Of a stretch of DNA of 64,000 bases, positions 30,388 to 39,595 are shown one piece after another. A program made the position numbers and the translations under genes. Where the stretch lies: the NCBI RefSeq assembly GCF_017165765.1, contig NZ_JAFGZD010000004.1, positions 124,001 through 188,000 of the forward strand, in the 5' to 3' direction. This stretch comes from Pseudomonas capsici. Lineage in GTDB: Bacteria > Pseudomonadota > Gammaproteobacteria > Pseudomonadales > Pseudomonadaceae. The notes under the pieces are model-generated. The model did no database searches. It was given only the letters and a program-made list of their open reading frames with translations, and had not been told where the DNA came from. Positions within the stretch are counted from its first letter, which is position 1. Every line of letters starts with the position of its first letter.

Positions 30388-30489
30388 AAGCTGCAAGCGA
30401 CAAGTTTCAAGCTGCAAGTGAGAAGCGAAAAGCAGCAAGCTGAAGGTTGGCCAGATCCTCTTGCCGCTTGAAGCTTGCCACTTGCAGCT
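30387..30489. repeat. intergenic repeat of the GCTGCAAGCTTCAAG family
   Basis: GAAGCTGCAAGCGACAAG and CAAGCTGCAAG are followed by the complements CCGCTTGAAGCTTGCC and CACTTGCAGCT. They fill most of the gap between purU and fdhA. Related copies are at 9121 and 60896. Confidence 0.7.
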
Positions 30490-30530
30490 AACTCCCCCTC
30501 TTTCCAACAACAAAACATAGAGGTGAACGC

Positions 30531-31730
30531 ATGTCTGGTAATCGCGGTGTGGTGTATCTCGGCGCTGGCAAGGTCGAGGTGCAAACAATTCCTTTCCCGA
30601 AAATGCAGGATCCAAGAGGCAAGCGCATCGAACACGGAGTCATCCTGCGCGTTGTTTCAACCAACATCTGCGGCTCGGACCAGCACATGGTGCGCGGTCG
30701 TACCACTGCCCAGGTCGGTCTGGTGCTTGGCCATGAAATCACCGGTGAAGTGCTCGAGGTCGGACGTGATGTCGAGAATCTCAAGGTCGGCGATCTGGTA
30801 TCTGTACCTTTCAACGTGGCGTGCGGTCGTTGCCGCAGTTGCAAGGAACAGCACACCGGTGTCTGCCTGAGCGTCAACCCGGCGCGTGCCGGCGGGGCGT
30901 ATGGTTATGTCGACATGGGTGACTGGGTCGGCGGCCAGGCGGAGTACGTGCTGGTGCCTTACGCCGATTTCAACCTGCTGAAACTGCCTGACCGCGATGC
31001 GGCCATGGAAAAGATTCGTGACCTGACGTGCCTGTCCGACATTCTGCCCACCGGTTATCACGGTGCGGTAACGGCGGGTGTCGGCCCGGGCAGCACGGTG
31101 TATGTTGCCGGTGCCGGTCCTGTCGGTCTGGCGGCGGCTGCTTCGGCCCGCTTGCTGGGCGCGGCGGTGGTGATCGTCGGCGATGTGAACCCGACGCGTC
31201 TGGTTCATGCCAAGGCCCAGGGTTTCGAGATCGCCGACCTGTCCCTGGATACGCCACTTCACGAACAGATCGCCGCGTTGCTGGGCGAGCCTGAAGTCGA
31301 TTGCGCGGTGGATGCCGTAGGTTTCGAGGCGCGTGGTCATGGTCACGCAGGTGCTCAGTCCGAAGCGCCGGCCACCGTGCTCAACTCCTTGATGGGCGTG
31401 GTACGTGTTGCCGGCAAGATCGGTATTCCCGGCCTGTACGTCACCGAAGATCCGGGTGCTGTCGATGCCGCTGCGAAAATTGGCAGCCTGAGCATTCGCT
31501 TCGGTCTGGGCTGGGCCAAATCCCACAGCTTCCATACCGGTCAGACCCCGGTCATGAAGTACAACCGTCAATTGATGCAGGCCATCATGTGGGATCGCAT
31601 CAAGATTGCAGACGTGGTGGGTGTCGAAGTCATCAGTCTGGATGACGCGCCACGTGGCTACGGCGAGTTCGATGCGGGCGTACCGAAGAAATTCGTGATC
31701 GATCCGCACAAACTGTTCAGCGCTGCATAA
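30531..31730 (+). CDS. fdhA: glutathione-independent formaldehyde dehydrogenase
   Basis: Zinc- and NAD-dependent medium-chain dehydrogenase that oxidises formaldehyde to formate without glutathione. The 399-residue protein matches P. putida FDH: zinc-site residues in NICGSDQHMV and LGHEITGEVLEVG, structural zinc cysteines in CGRCRSCKEQHTGVC, nucleotide binding in VYVAGAGPVGLAAAASA. The ATG at 30531 has AGAGGTGAAC upstream. It ends the sarcosine block and detoxifies formaldehyde released by DgcA and sarcosine oxidase. Confidence 0.95.
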   Translation: MSGNRGVVYLGAGKVEVQTIPFPKMQDPRGKRIEHGVILRVVSTNICGSDQHMVRGRTTAQVGLVLGHEITGEVLEVGRDVENLKVGDLVSVPFNVACGRCRSCKEQHTGVCLSVNPARAGGAYGYVDMGDWVGGQAEYVLVPYADFNLLKLPDRDAAMEKIRDLTCLSDILPTGYHGAVTAGVGPGSTVYVAGAGPVGLAAAASARLLGAAVVIVGDVNPTRLVHAKAQGFEIADLSLDTPLHEQIAALLGEPEVDCAVDAVGFEARGHGHAGAQSEAPATVLNSLMGVVRVAGKIGIPGLYVTEDPGAVDAAAKIGSLSIRFGLGWAKSHSFHTGQTPVMKYNRQLMQAIMWDRIKIADVVGVEVISLDDAPRGYGEFDAGVPKKFVIDPHKLFSAA

Positions 31731-31733
31731 GCC

Positions 31734-31775
31734 TGTCGCGGCCAAGGCTTCTTTGGGAGGGGCCCTGGCCGCAAC
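31734..31775. repeat. degenerate REP dyad
   Basis: TGTCGCGGCCAAGGCTTC and GGGAGGGGCCCTGGCCGC are imperfect complements just after the fdhA stop, probably a transcript end. Related to the dyad at 22508. Confidence 0.6.
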
Positions 31776-31912
31776 TTCACTTCCCGGACGGCACGTCCGT
31801 TTCGGAAAGAACCACTCTCCAGCCGTTACATCCGGGAACAAGGTCTTCATCCTCCAGTCAAACCGTCTGTTTTACCATCCACCGATGGTTTCGGTTCTAG
31901 AGGTTGACTGTA

Positions 31913-32479
31913 ATGAACACTGTTCGCGGTATGGCACTTGCTACATTGATGGCCCTGGCGGCAAGCCCGGCTTTGGCATTCAATCTGAATGACGCAGCCA
32001 ATGCGGTTTCCAACGCCACAGGCGGTAATCAGAAAGCCACGGCAGCGCCTGAAGTCGCTGGTCTGCTCAATACCCTCGGAACACAACTGAATGTCACTCC
32101 CGAACAGGCCGTTGGCGGTACGGGAGCCTTGCTTGGGCTGGCGAAAAACAAACTCACCGGCCCTGACTATTCGCAACTCACCAAGTCCGTTCCGGGGCTT
32201 GATCAATTGTCGGGGCTTTCCTCGTTGAATACGCTGGGTGACGGTGGGCTGGGAGCCTTGCTGGGCGGCAGCGGAAAATCGGGAAGCGGTTCGGCGCTCG
32301 GCAGTGCGTTGGGCAATGTGCAGAGCATGGGTGACGTGAACAACGCGTTCAAGGCGCTGGGCATGGACAGCAACATGGTCAGTCAGTTTGTGCCGGTGAT
32401 CCTGCAATACCTCGGTCAGCAAGGTGCCAGCGGCTCCGCATTGCAGAGCCTGGGCAGCCTATGGAGTACCGGTAGCTGA
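31913..32479 (+). CDS. DUF2780 exported protein
   Basis: The 188-residue protein has a clear signal peptide (MNTVRGMALATLMALAASPALA) and then a region rich in Gly, Leu, Asn and Ser (GLLNTLGTQLNVTPEQAVGGTGALLGLAKNKL). This matches the DUF2780 (VcgC/VcgE-type) family of unknown function. A run of LGGSGKSGSGSALGSALG links it to the C-terminal helix. The ATG at 31913 has AGAGG 9 bases upstream; an earlier TTG in frame is less likely. Its 3' end overlaps the convergent acyltransferase gene by 21 bases. Confidence 0.75.
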   Translation: MNTVRGMALATLMALAASPALAFNLNDAANAVSNATGGNQKATAAPEVAGLLNTLGTQLNVTPEQAVGGTGALLGLAKNKLTGPDYSQLTKSVPGLDQLSGLSSLNTLGDGGLGALLGGSGKSGSGSALGSALGNVQSMGDVNNAFKALGMDSNMVSQFVPVILQYLGQQGASGSALQSLGSLWSTGS

Positions 32480-33358
32480 TTCGTTACGCAGGGCGCTGAT
32501 GTGAGCGTCCTTTTCGATCCAGAGCTGGTTGACCCAGTTCTGGATCTTCTCGCGAAACAGTGGATCGTTCTCGTAGTCGCCCTGCCAGAGTGCAGGGTCC
32601 AGCTCACGGGTCTTGATGTCGACGATCACTTTCGGCACTCGCCCGCACAGCATGTCCCAGAATCCCGGAATCCGTGAGTCGGGATACACCACCGTCACAT
32701 CCAGAATCGCATCCAGTTGTTCCCCCATGGCAGCCAGCACGAACGCCACGCCTCCAGCCTTGGGTTTGAGCAGGTTCTTGTAGGGCGAAGCCTGTGCCGC
32801 ATGCTTGGCTTTTGTGAAGCGTGTGCCTTCCAGATAGTTGACGATGGTCACCGGCTGGCGCTTGAACAGTTCGCAGGCGGCCTTGGTGATTTCCAGATCC
32901 TTGCCCTTGAGTTCCGGGTGTTTTGCCAGGAACGCCTTGCTGTAGCGCTTCATGAACGGATAATCCAGTCCCCACCAGGCCAGCCCCAGGAACGGCACCC
33001 AGATCAGTTCCTTTTTCAGGAAGAACTTGAAGAACGGTGTCCGGCGGTTGAGGGCCTGCACAAGGGCCGGGATATCGACCCATGACTGGTGATTGCAGAT
33101 CAGCAGGTAGGAGGTATCGCCGCGCAGGCCTTCGTGGCCGCGGATCTCCCAGCGTGTCGGAGTGAAGGCGCCGAAGATGAGCTTGTTGATTTCCGCCCAG
33201 GTTTCGGCAATCCACATCACTGCCGCCGAACAGCGATCCCGCATGAGTCCCTGGAATAACAGCTTGAGAAGCGCAAAGACCAATAGCGGGCCGATGAGCA
33301 CGAGGGTGTTGATCAGCAGCAGAAGGGTGACGAAACAGCCACAAAGCACTCGACGCAT
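32459..33358 (-). CDS. PlsC/YihG-like membrane acyltransferase
   Basis: The 299-residue protein has an N-terminal membrane segment (FVTLLLLINTLVLIGPLLVF) and the glycerolipid acyltransferase boxes: NHQSWVDIPAL (HxxxxD), FLKKELIWVPFLGLAWWGLD, and YLEGTRFTK (EGTR). It is most like E. coli YihG, which acylates lysophospholipids or sets fatty-acid positioning at the inner membrane. The ATG at 33358 follows AAGAGAACC. An extended frame adds 20 residues without support. It is convergent with the DUF2780 gene. Confidence 0.86.
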   Translation of the reverse strand: MRRVLCGCFVTLLLLINTLVLIGPLLVFALLKLLFQGLMRDRCSAAVMWIAETWAEINKLIFGAFTPTRWEIRGHEGLRGDTSYLLICNHQSWVDIPALVQALNRRTPFFKFFLKKELIWVPFLGLAWWGLDYPFMKRYSKAFLAKHPELKGKDLEITKAACELFKRQPVTIVNYLEGTRFTKAKHAAQASPYKNLLKPKAGGVAFVLAAMGEQLDAILDVTVVYPDSRIPGFWDMLCGRVPKVIVDIKTRELDPALWQGDYENDPLFREKIQNWVNQLWIEKDAHISALRNESATGTP

Positions 33359-33545
33359 AAGGTTCTCTTGAGTCTCTTCAAGGTTGGCAATCATAGAGAC
33401 ACTGATTTGCCACGCCAATTACACAGGTGCTTACAAATGTTTCACGCGCCAACGATTATGCTGATCCTGTCCGAACAAACGTCAAGTTCGCTGTCTAAAA
33501 CCGGGCGCCAATCAAGGCGCTGCCCCCTTGCGAGGAAACTGCCAC

Positions 33546-34046
33546 GTGAAACCGATTCTGGCGCTCTTGTCTCTGCTGGCGTTGCCTGTCATGGCCGCCG
33601 AACCGACGCTGTATGGTCGCTATGAAAACATCAAGGTCGCCGAGATCGGCCAGACCTTCAAGGCCAAGATGGACACCGGCGCGCTGACCGCATCGCTGTC
33701 GGCCAAGGACATCGAGTTGTTCCAGCGTGATGGCGAGGACTGGGTGCGTTTCCGTCTGGCGACCAAGGATGCCGACAGAAAAGTCTACGAACACAAGGTT
33801 TCACGCATCAGCACGATCAAGGGACGCGCCGAAGGCGATGACGAAGATGAAACCATCGATTCCGCCAAGCGCCCTGTGGTTGACCTTGAGCTGTGCCTGG
33901 GCAACAAGAAACGCACCGTCGAAGTGAACCTGGTGGATCGCAGCCACTTCAACTACCCGTTGCTGATCGGTGCCAAGGCTCTGCGCGAGTTCGATGCCGC
34001 AGTAAACCCTGCACGCCGCTATACCGCCGACCAGCCCGATTGCTGA
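33546..34046 (+). CDS. retropepsin-like aspartic peptidase family protein (PF05618 type)
   Basis: The 166-residue protein has a signal peptide (VKPILALLSLLALPVMAAEP) and a single aspartic-protease-like motif KMDTGALTASL near residue 42, followed by DLELCLGNKKRTVEVNL and FNYPLLIGAKAL. These are features of the family once called putative ATP-dependent zinc proteases, often linked to RimK-like ligases. No such ligase is adjacent here. The start is GTG at 33546 with GAGGAA 8 bases upstream. Periplasmic location is inferred from the signal. The function is unknown. Confidence 0.78.
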   Translation: MKPILALLSLLALPVMAAEPTLYGRYENIKVAEIGQTFKAKMDTGALTASLSAKDIELFQRDGEDWVRFRLATKDADRKVYEHKVSRISTIKGRAEGDDEDETIDSAKRPVVDLELCLGNKKRTVEVNLVDRSHFNYPLLIGAKALREFDAAVNPARRYTADQPDC

Positions 34047-34064
34047 TCGACGTTACAGGCAGGA

Positions 34065-34694
34065 TCAAACGAACGGCTGGGTCGCCAGCATCGAGGGCCG
34101 CTGGCTGACGTCGGCGTACCAGTTGGCCAGTCGCGGATAGCTGCTGCGCCAGCGCAGATCCGGTTGGCGGAAGTCCAGATAGCCCAGCGCTGCGGCCACG
34201 CTGATTGAGGCTATGTCGAAGGATGAGCTGAGTTCGGTGATTGCATCCTGCTCGAAATAGCTCAGGGCGCGCTCGATCTTTTCCTGCTGGTTATCGAGCC
34301 ATTGGTCCCAGTGCTTTTCCTGAGGGCGCAGGGCGGTTTCGTAACGGATCAGCAGCGCGGCGTCCATCACGGCATCGGCCAAGGACGCCAGGGTCAGACG
34401 CCTCCAGCGCGCCGAGCCTTCGCGAGGGATCAGCGGGTTGCCTACATGCTGGTGGTCCAGATAGTCGAGGATCACGCGGCTGTCATGAATGACATTGCCG
34501 TCGGCCAGACGCAGGGCCGGGATCTTGCCAGCGGGGTTGTCGTCATTGAGTTCGGCAGAAGGATTGACGGGTGTAAGCAGGGTGGTCTGCAACTGCACGC
34601 GGTCGAGCTGCCCGGTTTCATGAAGCAGAACCACCACCTTGCGGGCGAAGGGAGAGGCGGGGTTGGAATACAACGTCATGGTAGGTGCTGACAT
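34065..34694 (-). CDS. glutathione S-transferase family protein
   Basis: The 209-residue cytosolic GST-like enzyme has an N-terminal thioredoxin-fold domain (LYSNPASPFARKVVVLLHETG, with NPAGKIPAL for the cis-proline loop and VIHDSRVILDYLD for gamma-Glu binding). The C-terminal helical domain ends with SSSFDIASISVAAALGYLDFR and YPRLANWYADVSQRPS. The start at 34694 is used; ATG five codons later (MTLYSN) is possible. It is convergent with the retropepsin-like gene. The substrate is unknown. Confidence 0.87.
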   Translation of the reverse strand: MSAPTMTLYSNPASPFARKVVVLLHETGQLDRVQLQTTLLTPVNPSAELNDDNPAGKIPALRLADGNVIHDSRVILDYLDHQHVGNPLIPREGSARWRRLTLASLADAVMDAALLIRYETALRPQEKHWDQWLDNQQEKIERALSYFEQDAITELSSSFDIASISVAAALGYLDFRQPDLRWRSSYPRLANWYADVSQRPSMLATQPFV

Positions 34695-34762
34695 GAATGG
34701 TCCTCGGCAGGTACAGATTCATAGACTAGTCAGCGGGTTGCCGGTCTGCAATCCGGAAAAGG

Positions 34763-34927
34763 TCATCGCCGCTTCATCAACCCCCGAATACTCAACCCCG
34801 CGGCAATTCCCATCCCGACCCAGGCCAGGGTATCCCACCAGCCATCGCCCAGCAGGGCCATGAACAACCCCGCGCCTGTCAGAACGCCAACCACGCCTGG
34901 CACGGCAAAGGTCGAACCCTTTTTCAT
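34763..34927 (-). CDS. 54-residue membrane protein coupled to the PepSY gene
   Basis: The small protein has two hydrophobic stretches (VPGVVGVLTGAGLFMALLG and TLAWVGMGIAAGLSIRGL) and a basic tail (MKRR). Its ATG overlaps the stop of the upstream PepSY protein gene by four bases, so the two are translated together. It ends the iron-receptor cluster. No named family is recognised. Confidence 0.7.
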   Translation of the reverse strand: MKKGSTFAVPGVVGVLTGAGLFMALLGDGWWDTLAWVGMGIAAGLSIRGLMKRR

Positions 34928-36030
34928 GCTTTCACCTGCGCCCGACGCCGCACCCACCACAGATAAAGACCGCTGCCCAGCACGATGATGGTCAGTACAT
35001 CCAGCACTGCCCACAGAATCTTCATCGGCATGCCGCCGTAATCACCGAAATGCAGCGGTTGCGACATGCCCAATGCGTCCATGTACCAGGGGCGTGCGAC
35101 CAGTGCCGAGACTTGCAGGGTCTGGGCATCGATCAATACGGGGGTGGCCAGGTGGGCGGTCAGGTGTGTGTTGCCCTTGAGGAACACGGCGTAATGGTGC
35201 TCGCTGGAAAAACGCGTACCGGGGAAGGCGATGAAATCCGGCTGCATGCCTGGCGCAGCGGCTTCGGCGATGTCCAGCAGGTGTGTTACAGGTGATCGCT
35301 GGAGCAGCGGCGGAGCGTCGCGGTACGGTTCGATCATGGTCGCCAGAGCATTGTTGCGCCAGGAGGCAATCAACAGATCGGCGCAGGCGCTGATCACCCC
35401 GGTCACGCCCACCACCAGCGCCCAGGTCAGGGTCACGACGCCGATCAGGTTATGCAGGTCCAGCCAGCGGGTGCGCGTGGATTTGCCTGCGCGCACGGTG
35501 CCGAATTCGAGCTTGCGCATGAACGGCGCATACAGCACGGTCCCTGAAACGATCGCGACCACAAACAGCAATCCCATGAATGCCAGCAGCAGTTTGCCCG
35601 GCAGCTCTGCATACATATCCACATGCAGGCGCAGCATGACCATCATGAAGCCGCCGTTGGCCGATGGCATTTCCTGGGCCTCACCGGTACGGGCATCCAG
35701 AGCGAAGGTGTGGGATGAGTTGGGTTCGGTGCCAGCTGTTGCTGCAGTGATTGCCATGACGCCATTGGGATCGTCTTCGTCCCAGCCGAAATACTGCAGC
35801 ACTTCACCGGGCCGGTGGGCCTCGGCGGCCTGAACCAGTTGTTCAAGGTTCAGGCGCGGTGTGTCGGCGGGCATTTCCCGATAGTGCGGTGCGTCGCCCA
35901 GCAGATGGTCGATCTCGTGATGAAAGATCAGTGGCAGACCGGTCACCGCCAGCATCAACAGAAACAGCGTGCAGATCAGGCTGCTCCAGGTATGGACGAT
36001 GGACCAGCGGCGCACGGTTTGGCTTTTCAT
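34924..36030 (-). CDS. PepSY-associated transmembrane protein
   Basis: The 368-residue inner-membrane protein of the PepSY_TM family has a first transmembrane helix LICTLFLLMLAVTGLPLIFHH, two further central segments (LAFMGLLFVVAIVSGTVLYAPF and GVVTLTWALVVGVTGVIS) and a last one (AVLDVLTIIVLGSGLYLWWV). Conserved histidines flank the helices, as in proteins thought to reduce or release siderophore iron, for example FoxB-like proteins. It follows a TonB receptor gene with a hairpin terminator between. The ATG at 36030 is used because the extension starts with TTG. Confidence 0.8.
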   Translation of the reverse strand: MKSQTVRRWSIVHTWSSLICTLFLLMLAVTGLPLIFHHEIDHLLGDAPHYREMPADTPRLNLEQLVQAAEAHRPGEVLQYFGWDEDDPNGVMAITAATAGTEPNSSHTFALDARTGEAQEMPSANGGFMMVMLRLHVDMYAELPGKLLLAFMGLLFVVAIVSGTVLYAPFMRKLEFGTVRAGKSTRTRWLDLHNLIGVVTLTWALVVGVTGVISACADLLIASWRNNALATMIEPYRDAPPLLQRSPVTHLLDIAEAAAPGMQPDFIAFPGTRFSSEHHYAVFLKGNTHLTAHLATPVLIDAQTLQVSALVARPWYMDALGMSQPLHFGDYGGMPMKILWAVLDVLTIIVLGSGLYLWWVRRRAQVKA

Positions 36031-36046
36031 TGCATGTTCCAGAAGC

Positions 36047-36077
36047 AAAAGGCCCGCTGACAGTCAGAGGGCCTTTG
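36047..36077 (-). terminator. hairpin terminator after the TonB receptor gene
   Basis: AAAGGCCC at 36048-36055 pairs with GGGCCTTT at 36069-36076. On the minus strand the stem runs into TTTTGCTT, a weak U-tract. It may partly terminate transcription from the receptor and reduce expression of the PepSY gene. Confidence 0.6.
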
Positions 36078-36091
36078 GTGCGGGGATCAAA

Positions 36092-38509
36092 TCACCACTT
36101 GTAATTGACGCTGGCGACAACGTTGCGCTGATCGCCGTAGTAGCACCAGAAACCATCGCAGGTGGCCAGATAGTCCTTGTTGAAAATGTTCTTGGCGTCC
36201 ACCGCCACCGAAGCACCTTTCAGGCTACTGGCCAGACGGCCCAGGTCGTAATGCACCGAAGCGTCGTAGACGGTGTAGGAGCCCACATGGCCAAGGGTGG
36301 TGTTGCTCTGGTTGCCATAAGTGTCACCCACATAACGCACGCCTGCACCGACACCGAAGCCGTCGAGTGCGCCGTTGTGCCAGGTGTAGTCTGCCCAGGC
36401 CGTGGCCTGGTTGCGCGGCACTTGCGGGACACGGTTGCCCTTGTCGTCGCCCTTGAGGATTTCGCTGTCTGTGTAGGTATAGGAACTGATCAGTTTCAGG
36501 TTGTCGGTCACATCCGAAGTGGCCTCCAGCTCCAGGCCGCGAACCTGGATCTCGCCGATCTGACTGGTGATGCTGTTTTCGGTGATGGACACGTTCTTCT
36601 GCCGCAGATCGAACACGGCCGCAGTCAGCAAGGTCTTGGAACCGACCGGCTGGTACTTCAGGCCGGCTTCGTACTGACGGCCTTCGGTGGGCTTGAACGA
36701 TTCGGTGGCACTGACGCCTGCACCGGAGGCTGGCTGGAATGACTCGGTATAGGAAATGTAAGGCGTGAAGCCGTTATCGAATACATAGCTCAAGCCCGCG
36801 TTGGCGCTGAAATTGCTGTCGCGCTGGGTGCTGGTCACATCGTTGTTGTTATAGAACTTCGTACCGGTATGAATCCAGTCTTCACGCCCGCCCAGGGTCA
36901 GGCGCCACTTGTCCAGAGAGATCTGGTCCTGTGCATAGAGGCCGGTCTGCCGGGTTTTCTGGTTGTAGTCGTACAGCGTCGAGTAGAGCACGTTGGAGAA
37001 GTCCGCGCCGTACACTGGGCGGTTGACGTTGGTGCCCGGAACGTTGCCCCAGCCATACAGCCACTGGTAGTTGGTATTGGAGCGCTGATGGTCCAGGCCC
37101 AGCAATACGGTATGGCTCAGGGCTCCAGTCTGGAAGTCGGCCTGGAAATTGTTGTCCACGGCAAACTGGCTGATGTCCTCGTTGACTACGCCTGTGGTGC
37201 GCCCGATGTTGCCGTCCGCATCGACGGCAGTCGGGCCATTGTTGACGCTCAGGGCCTGGAACGAGAGATCGCTCTTGGTGTAGCGCAGGTTCTGGCGGAA
37301 CTGCCAGACATCGTTCAGGCGATGGTCGAAGGCATAGCCCAGCGCGTAATAGGTGCGGTCATAGAACTCCCAGTCCGGATCACCCAGGTTCTTGTGATGG
37401 GAAATCCTGCCCGCAGCCGAGTCCAGTCTGGTGCCCTGCAAGGGCAGGAACTGACCGGTAATCCCGGTATCGTCGCGGGTGTACTGCGAGATGAACGTCA
37501 GGTGTGTGTCGTCATCGATATTCCAGGTCACGCTGGGCGCAATGTTGTAGCGCTTGTCCGGGATGTGGTCGATGGCCGAGCCGCTGTCACGCACGACACC
37601 GCTGACCCGGTACAGGAACTGACCGTCTTCGTCGATCTTGCCGGTGCTGTCGAAATTGATCTGCTTGTGTTCGTTGTTGCCGACCTGCAGGCCGACTTCG
37701 TTGCTGCTTTCGGCTTGCGGGCGGCGGCTGACCATGTCGAGCATGCCGCCCGGAGGTGTCTGGCCGTAGACCGAAGACGACGGGCCGCGCAGCACCGCGA
37801 TGCGCTCAAGGTTCCATGGCTCGGGCTTGGGGTTGGCATAGGAACCGACCGGCATGGGCAGGCCGTCGAGGAACTGGGTCGGGACGAAGCCGCGAATGCG
37901 CAGCCAGTCGTTGCGCGAGTCGGAGCCATAACCGCTGCTGACGACACCTGCGGTATAGCGCAGGGCATCATTGAGGTTGAGTACGGAGCGATCATCCATC
38001 TGCTGGCGGGTCACGACCGATATCGAACGGGGTGCTTCCACGATGGGGGTATCTGTCTTGCTGCCGGCCGCCGTGCGGGTCGCGGTATAACCCTCGACCG
38101 GTCCCCATGCGCTTTCACTGTCACCCTGCATGCCTTGAATGGTGGTTTCCGGCAAGGCCAGCGTTCCTTCCGGTGCGGCTTCCAGGCTGTAGGTACCGGC
38201 ACTGCTCTGTACCAGTTGCAGACCCGTGCCACGCAAGGCCTGACGCATGGCCGCAGTGGCCTCGAACTGGCCTTGCACCGGTGCCGAGGTGCGACCGCTT
38301 ACCAGCGATGGATTGATCGCCAGGGCCAGCCCTGCCTGACTGGCAATCTGATTCAGCGTAGTGGACAGCGCAGCGGCTGGCAGATTGTAGGCACGAACGC
38401 TTGAAGCCTGTTCGGCGGCAATCGGCGAAGTGCTCACCAGCGGCGCGCCGAGGGCGATTGCCAGTGCCAGCAGGCTGGGACGCATAAGGGTTTCAAGCGG
38501 GCGAGACAT
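36092..38509 (-). CDS. TonB-dependent siderophore receptor with STN signalling domain
   Basis: The 805-residue outer-membrane receptor has a signal peptide to about residue 32, then a secretin/TonB short N-terminal (STN) domain (RAYNLPAAALSTTLNQIASQAGLALAINPSL) of the kind that signals to a FecR anti-sigma factor. The plug follows (PRSISVVTRQQMDDR, NLERIAVLRGPSSSVYGQTPPGGMLD), then the beta-barrel ending in aromatic YKW. It is FoxA/FiuA/FhuA-like, so a hydroxamate siderophore is the likely ligand, but specificity cannot be read. The ECF sigma and FecR genes are immediately upstream. Confidence 0.9.
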   Translation of the reverse strand: MSRPLETLMRPSLLALAIALGAPLVSTSPIAAEQASSVRAYNLPAAALSTTLNQIASQAGLALAINPSLVSGRTSAPVQGQFEATAAMRQALRGTGLQLVQSSAGTYSLEAAPEGTLALPETTIQGMQGDSESAWGPVEGYTATRTAAGSKTDTPIVEAPRSISVVTRQQMDDRSVLNLNDALRYTAGVVSSGYGSDSRNDWLRIRGFVPTQFLDGLPMPVGSYANPKPEPWNLERIAVLRGPSSSVYGQTPPGGMLDMVSRRPQAESSNEVGLQVGNNEHKQINFDSTGKIDEDGQFLYRVSGVVRDSGSAIDHIPDKRYNIAPSVTWNIDDDTHLTFISQYTRDDTGITGQFLPLQGTRLDSAAGRISHHKNLGDPDWEFYDRTYYALGYAFDHRLNDVWQFRQNLRYTKSDLSFQALSVNNGPTAVDADGNIGRTTGVVNEDISQFAVDNNFQADFQTGALSHTVLLGLDHQRSNTNYQWLYGWGNVPGTNVNRPVYGADFSNVLYSTLYDYNQKTRQTGLYAQDQISLDKWRLTLGGREDWIHTGTKFYNNNDVTSTQRDSNFSANAGLSYVFDNGFTPYISYTESFQPASGAGVSATESFKPTEGRQYEAGLKYQPVGSKTLLTAAVFDLRQKNVSITENSITSQIGEIQVRGLELEATSDVTDNLKLISSYTYTDSEILKGDDKGNRVPQVPRNQATAWADYTWHNGALDGFGVGAGVRYVGDTYGNQSNTTLGHVGSYTVYDASVHYDLGRLASSLKGASVAVDAKNIFNKDYLATCDGFWCYYGDQRNVVASVNYKW

Positions 38510-38596
38510 ACAAGGCTCCAGGGCAAACGGTATCTATTGCCTCTCTGCCGCACGAGTCTGAAAAAGTGACAGGGCTGCTGGTGAAAATATTCCGGG

Positions 38597-39595
38597 TCAG
38601 GGTTTTTCGGGCGATGCAGCGTCGCCTTTCTCGGGCCGTGCCTGGACTTTCACCCACCATGGCGTGTGCTGCTCGATCTGCACCGGCAAGGTCGGCAACA
38701 AGGCCTTGAGGGCCAGATCGGTATTGCCCAGCGGGAAGCTGCCGGTAATCCGCAGATCCGCCACCTGTGGCGAAACACCCAGATAGCCGACCCGATAACG
38801 GCTCAGTTCGTCGAGCATGTCGCCCAGGCGGGCGTTGTCCATGACCAGCATGCCGCGAGTCCAGGCATCGGCACCCGAGGGCAGACTGAGCAGCGGGCCG
38901 AGCCCATCGGCCGTCAGCAGGACTTGTTGCCCTTCGCGCAAGACCTGCTCGTTCCCGTGGTCGCGAGTATTGGCTGCGACCGCCGATTGCAGCACGCTCA
39001 GGCGTGTGCCATCGGTTTCGCGCCTGACGAGGAAGCGAGTGCCCAGGGCGCGCATCCTGCCGTCGCGGGTTTCGACGATGAAGGGGCGCGGGTCGTCATG
39101 GTTGCCGGTTTCAACCAGTATCTCCCCATCCTGCAGCACGACCCGACGCTGTTGCGCGTCGTAATGCACATCGATTGCGCTGTGGGTATTGAGACGAATC
39201 AGGGTGTTGTCCGCCAGGCGAATGTCCCGCTGTTCGCCGGTCGCGGTGCGCTGATCGGCGAGCCAGTAATCCAGCGGCAGGTAGCGCTCGCTCATGAACA
39301 GCGCCAGCCCGCAACTCAGCAACACCCCGGCGAGCCCGCCGCCCAGCTTGCGTACGCGACGACGAAGGGTGCCGGGCGCCTGTTGCAAGGCCTTGCGTGC
39401 GGGACCTGCGGGAATGGCGAAGCGCTGGTTGAGCATCCCCAGCTGGCTCCAGGCCCGGGCGTGCTCTTCATTGGCGGCCAGCCATTTGCTGAATTCGTCC
39501 TGCTCGATCCCGTCGCCGGAGTCCAGGCACAACTGCCAGGCAATGGCAGCATCCAGCACTTGCGCGGAAACGGGTCTTGAGCCTGAGAGCTTCAT
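38597..39595 (-). CDS. FecR-family anti-sigma/sigma-regulator
   Basis: The 332-residue FecR-like protein has a cytoplasmic N-terminal domain (AAIAWQLCLDSGDGIEQDEFSKWLAANEEHARAW), one transmembrane helix (GLAGVLLSCGLALFMSE) and a periplasmic part with the FecR domain (GEQRDIRLADNTLIRLNTHSAIDV, GEILVETG). It relays the receptor's STN signal to the adjacent ECF sigma factor. The ATG at 39595 overlaps the sigma gene's stop by four bases. A gap of 87 bases to the receptor gene probably contains the sigma factor's own target promoter. Confidence 0.9.
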   Translation of the reverse strand: MKLSGSRPVSAQVLDAAIAWQLCLDSGDGIEQDEFSKWLAANEEHARAWSQLGMLNQRFAIPAGPARKALQQAPGTLRRRVRKLGGGLAGVLLSCGLALFMSERYLPLDYWLADQRTATGEQRDIRLADNTLIRLNTHSAIDVHYDAQQRRVVLQDGEILVETGNHDDPRPFIVETRDGRMRALGTRFLVRRETDGTRLSVLQSAVAANTRDHGNEQVLREGQQVLLTADGLGPLLSLPSGADAWTRGMLVMDNARLGDMLDELSRYRVGYLGVSPQVADLRITGSFPLGNTDLALKALLPTLPVQIEQHTPWWVKVQARPEKGDAASPEKP

